IMG/VR virus record: IMGVR_UViG_3300023179_000321
Coordinates: 1 to 32,676 of that record
DNA length: 32,676 nucleotides
Direction: 5' to 3' (one strand)
From: a virus
Shown: positions 30,262 through 32,676 of the stretch, piece after piece
Layout of the letters: each line of letters begins with the position of its first letter
Numbering within the stretch: position 1 is the stretch's first letter
Notes under the pieces: generated by a model
Told to the model about the DNA's origin: nothing
The model's input: only the letters and a program-made list of their open reading frames with translations
Database searches by the model: none
Program-made: the position numbers and the translations under genes

Positions 30262-31476
30262 TTAAGCACAGAATGTACCAGACCCGGTAAATGTGTGAAC
30301 TGTATAAGTAAATGGTGAAGTAGATGTGGTAATTGTATTACCTCCAGTTCCTCTTTGTCCTCCTGGATAACGAAGAATCACAACACCAGAACCTCCAGGA
30401 CAACCACCTGGATTTCTTGGACCGCCTCCTGAAGAAACGCCTCCAGCACCACCTCGGTTTGCGACACCTGGTTGACCCATCCAGTGCGTTTGGCCGCCTT
30501 CACCGACCTGGATTTGCTGACCGCAAAACATGGTAATTCCTGCACCGAAATCTACCGCACTCTGACCACCATTTCTTAAGGCGTTTCGATACCATCCAGG
30601 ACCTGCTGCTCCTGGCGGATTTTCGCAGTTTGCACACCCAAAGGGAAAGAATACGTCTGGGCCGCCTCCTGGGCCGCCTGGATGCGCTGGCTGGCCAGTC
30701 CATCCTCCAGGAGTTGTACTTCCACCACTACCTCCTCCATAACCAACCATTGATCCGGAAATATTAAAATATAATCCTTCACCGCCATCACCACCATAAC
30801 CACTAGGTGCTTGATAGCCAGCAGTTGTGGCTCCTGGCTGACCAGCAGCACCTGCTCCACCTCCTCCACCAGTTGATCCTCCTCCGGAGGTAAATCCTCC
30901 GCCACATCCATCGCCGGCGCCATTAGAATGTCCTCCTGGATTTCCATATCCTCTTACGTTTGGAAATCCTAAAGAAGCAATATATGTGGCTTGAGTGCTT
31001 CTTCCTCCATCTGCAATTCGTCTATATGCCCTGCTTTGTGATTTTTCACTTGGTGAATAAGGATTGATACCGGCACCGCTGTAAGTACCTCCGCCGCCGC
31101 TTCCTCCTGGGACAGCAGCACCAGTTACATATCCATTATGAAATGGTTGTGCGCCAGCACCTCCACCAAATGCACAAAAGATTACGCCACAATGTGATAG
31201 ACAAAAACTACTTGTAGATCCGGCAGCACCAACAACAACTGGATATTGACATCCAGCAACAAGTTCTAGAGAATCAGAGTATACAATACCTCCGCCGCCT
31301 CCTCCACCTCCGTTTTGTCCAAATATAGTTTGCCCACCTGTGCCGCCACCGCCGACAATCAGAAGTTCAACGTTGTATCTTTTTTGATCGTCTAATCCAC
31401 CATTTGTTAATGCTCGATGAGAATCTCTTAAAGTCCATCTTCCAGATTCATTTCTTCTTTTTTGTACTTGATCCAT
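30262..31476 (-). CDS. Glycine-rich, cysteine-containing adhesin-like protein
   Basis: This is a 404-residue protein. Residues 1-35 are polar. VELLIVGGGGTGGQ opens a glycine-rich domain with long Gly runs (for example TSGGGSTGGGGGAGAAGQPG) up to about residue 380. It ends with a short strand segment, FTYTVHTFTGSGTF. This pattern (V.LLIVGGGG at the start, HTFTGSGTF at the end) is known from phage and bacterial glycine-rich surface domains. Polyglycine sandwiches of this kind form the receptor-binding tip in T-even gp38-type adhesins. Ten Cys are present, including FCLSHC and GCANC, unusual for such a protein. The start has a GAGGAG ribosome site and is one base from the preceding stop. A receptor-binding role is inferred. 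Confidence 0.82.
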   Translation of the reverse strand: MDQVQKRRNESGRWTLRDSHRALTNGGLDDQKRYNVELLIVGGGGTGGQTIFGQNGGGGGGGGIVYSDSLELVAGCQYPVVVGAAGSTSSFCLSHCGVIFCAFGGGAGAQPFHNGYVTGAAVPGGSGGGGTYSGAGINPYSPSEKSQSRAYRRIADGGRSTQATYIASLGFPNVRGYGNPGGHSNGAGDGCGGGFTSGGGSTGGGGGAGAAGQPGATTAGYQAPSGYGGDGGEGLYFNISGSMVGYGGGSGGSTTPGGWTGQPAHPGGPGGGPDVFFPFGCANCENPPGAAGPGWYRNALRNGGQSAVDFGAGITMFCGQQIQVGEGGQTHWMGQPGVANRGGAGGVSSGGGPRNPGGCPGGSGVVILRYPGGQRGTGGNTITTSTSPFTYTVHTFTGSGTFCA

Positions 31477-31477
31477 C

Positions 31478-31846
31478 TTAAGCTAACTCCTCATAACTTA
31501 CAATAATTGTAACAGTATTATTTGATGATGTATTAGCCGTTAGTCTATCCCCCTCTTCCAGATAAAGAGGTTTTGATAAAATATCAATAGCACCATTTGA
31601 CGCAATATCAAGTCTAGAAACAATTGGAAATTGTGCATTCGACTGAGAATAATCATAAAACATGACATTTGCGGTTGCAGGTGTTAAACTAATTGAATTT
31701 GAAGATAGTATAACATTGTTTATTTTAAATGTTTTACTATTTCCATATGTATTAGTAACTACAGCCGATAATCCACCATTATTTAAACAAGTTGCTGTTG
31801 TTCTTCCATTAATTGTTGTTACGCCTACAATATTTAAGTCTGCCAT
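31478..31846 (-). CDS. Small virion-type protein of the tail-fibre region
   Basis: This 122-residue protein begins MADLNIVGVTTINGRTTA and continues SAVVTNTYGNSKTFKINNVIL, a central YDYSQSNAQFPI, and a C terminus KPLYLEEGDRLTANTSSNN, then VTIIVSYEEL. The pattern is all beta, and similar small proteins next to tail fibres occur in marine T4-like phages. The exact role is unknown, perhaps a fibre- or baseplate-attached domain. An exact late promoter lies 28 bases upstream, with an AGAAGGA ribosome site. It is probably co-transcribed with the adhesin-like gene. Confidence 0.75.
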   Translation of the reverse strand: MADLNIVGVTTINGRTTATCLNNGGLSAVVTNTYGNSKTFKINNVILSSNSISLTPATANVMFYDYSQSNAQFPIVSRLDIASNGAIDILSKPLYLEEGDRLTANTSSNNTVTIIVSYEELA

Positions 31847-31873
31847 TTGAGTTTCCTTCTATAGATTTTTGTC

Positions 31874-31881
31874 TATTTATA
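31874..31881 (-). promoter_or_regulatory. T4-type late promoter after the tail-fibre gene
   Basis: Exact TATAAATA on the minus strand, six bases after the tail-fibre stop codon and 28 bases before the next ATG. Confidence 0.86.
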
Positions 31882-31886
31882 TTGTG

Positions 31887-32676
31887 TTAACTACCAAATA
31901 CGATAGCCATTGCAATTGCTTTACCAGTTGTTGCAGTATTTGCTGATGCAGAAAGTGACACGACACCTGTTGATGAATTAGCACTAATTAATCCACCTGA
32001 TGTTACAATCGATACAACTTTTGCATCAGTATACGTTGTAGAAATTGAATTTCCTTGCCAAGTACCAGATGCAATTGTGCCAACACTAGTTAAACTGGAA
32101 TTAGTTACGCCTGTTCCTAATTGTGTTGCACTTAAAACATTTGTTCCATTTATCTTAAAAGACTTTCCAGTAGCAATGTCAAGGTGTTCACTTGATGTCC
32201 AAGAATCTGTACTGTCAACCCAATTAAATGTTTTGTCTGTTGTGCCTTTTAATGTAAGGCCACCGCCATCTGCAAGAACGTCACTTGGGGAAGATGTGTT
32301 CGCTAATACAATATTTTTATCTTCTATTGTCAGATGATCTGTATTAATGATTGTTTGTGTGCCACTTACAACAAGATTTGCTACAGTTAAAGTATTATTT
32401 GAGGTATTAAATGTAATATCGGCATCTGTTGTAATTAATCCATTTGATCCTACAAGAACAATACTACCTGAAGGTAGTGTACTAACTGTAAGAGAACTAA
32501 CATTTGCAGTTGTGATATTTCCGGTTGTTATGTTTGCAGTTACGGCCGTAAGAGAACTAACATTTGCAGTTGTGATATTTCCGGTTGTTATGTTTGCAGT
32601 TACGGCCGTAAGAGAACTAACATTTGCAGTTGTGATATTTCCGGTTGTTATGTTTGCAGTTACGGCCGTAATAGAA
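31887..32676 (-). CDS. Tail fibre protein, C-terminal part (runs off the right edge)
   Basis: The frame is open from the right edge to a TAA at 31889-31887, giving the last 262 full codons. It begins with three full copies of a 20-residue repeat (unit SLTAVTANITTGNITTANVS), preceded by part of another. There follow VVSGTQTIINTDHLTIEDKN, IVLANTSSPSDVLADGGGL, then TLKGTTDKTFNW. This last segment is a widespread motif of phage tail fibres and structural proteins from T4-like marine phages. The C terminus ends in GKAIAMAIVFGS. The protein is all beta and Thr/Asn/Ser-rich, as in trimeric fibres. The N-terminal baseplate-attachment part lies outside the window. Confidence 0.88.
   Translation of the reverse strand, partial: SITAVTANITTGNITTANVSSLTAVTANITTGNITTANVSSLTAVTANITTGNITTANVSSLTVSTLPSGSIVLVGSNGLITTDADITFNTSNNTLTVANLVVSGTQTIINTDHLTIEDKNIVLANTSSPSDVLADGGGLTLKGTTDKTFNWVDSTDSWTSSEHLDIATGKSFKINGTNVLSATQLGTGVTNSSLTSVGTIASGTWQGNSISTTYTDAKVVSIVTSGGLISANSSTGVVSLSASANTATTGKAIAMAIVFGS
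32488..32676. repeat. 60-base perfect tandem repeats at the window edge
   Basis: Three identical 60-base units (32488-32547, 32548-32607, 32608-32667) plus the start of a fourth that already differs by one base. In frame, each gives 20 residues of the fibre shaft. Identity at silent positions shows recent expansion. Confidence 0.93.

Noticed and set aside
30333-30947. Frames overlapping the glycine-rich adhesin gene
   Set aside because: Glycine codon runs keep alternative frames open. No ribosome site, and the sequences are low in complexity.

Overview
The window is a piece of the genome of a T4-like myovirus. It carries, in T4-like order and all on the minus strand, recognisable homologues of T4 genes 13, 14, 15, 16, 17, 18, 19, 20, 67, 21, 22, 23, 3, uvsY, uvsW, 55, 47 and 46. 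The DNA is visibly AT-rich. The gene order 23-3-uvsY-uvsW-(small gene)-55-47-46, the several 2-oxoglutarate/Fe(II) oxygenase genes, the peptide deformylase and the type of tail-fibre sequence at the right edge all resemble marine T4-like phages of cyanobacteria or SAR11-type hosts. No photosynthesis gene is present and nothing here fixes the host.

Transcription runs right to left. (1) 32676-29371: the 3' end of a tail-fibre gene with 20-residue tandem repeats, a small virion-type protein, a glycine-rich and cysteine-containing adhesin-like protein, and two small tail/virion-type proteins. (2) 29298-24975: neck (13, 14), tail completion (15) and terminase (16, 17). (3) 24924-21685: sheath (18) and two different tail-tube-type proteins. 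(4) 21566-14231: portal (20), then an inserted group (collagen-like fibre, two structural-type proteins), then the prohead core and protease (67-like, two or three small head genes, 21). (5) 14181-11391: scaffold (22), major capsid protein (23), tail completion (3). (6) 11333-7198: recombination and late-transcription control (uvsY, uvsW, a small beta-barrel-like protein, the late sigma factor 55, nuclease subunit 47). (7) 7177-1: nuclease subunit 46 embedded in metabolic and modification genes: four 2OG-Fe(II) oxygenase-type proteins, peptide deformylase, a PLP-enzyme-like protein of tryptophan-synthase-beta fold, a small Cys/His protein, dCMP deaminase and an unknown gene at the left edge.

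Regulation is readable. Nine exact copies of the T4 late-promoter octamer TATAAATA lie 17-69 bases before virion gene starts and I saw none in the 1-11.4 kb section. Three hairpin terminators separate late units. At the late/recombination boundary there is a good host-type sigma-70 promoter for uvsY. Three further sigma-70 matches with perfect hexamers occur in odd places: one inside the deformylase gene in the sense direction, and two on the plus strand, antisense to the recombination genes. Genes are packed tightly, mostly with ATGA overlaps or gaps of a few bases. No intergenic stretch reaches 100 bases, and I saw no tRNA, CRISPR array or insertion sequence.

The parts least explained by standard T4 biology are the left-end gene group (PLP-like enzyme, GNAT-like/2OG fusion, Cys/His protein), the antisense promoters, and the collagen-like block wedged between portal and prohead genes.
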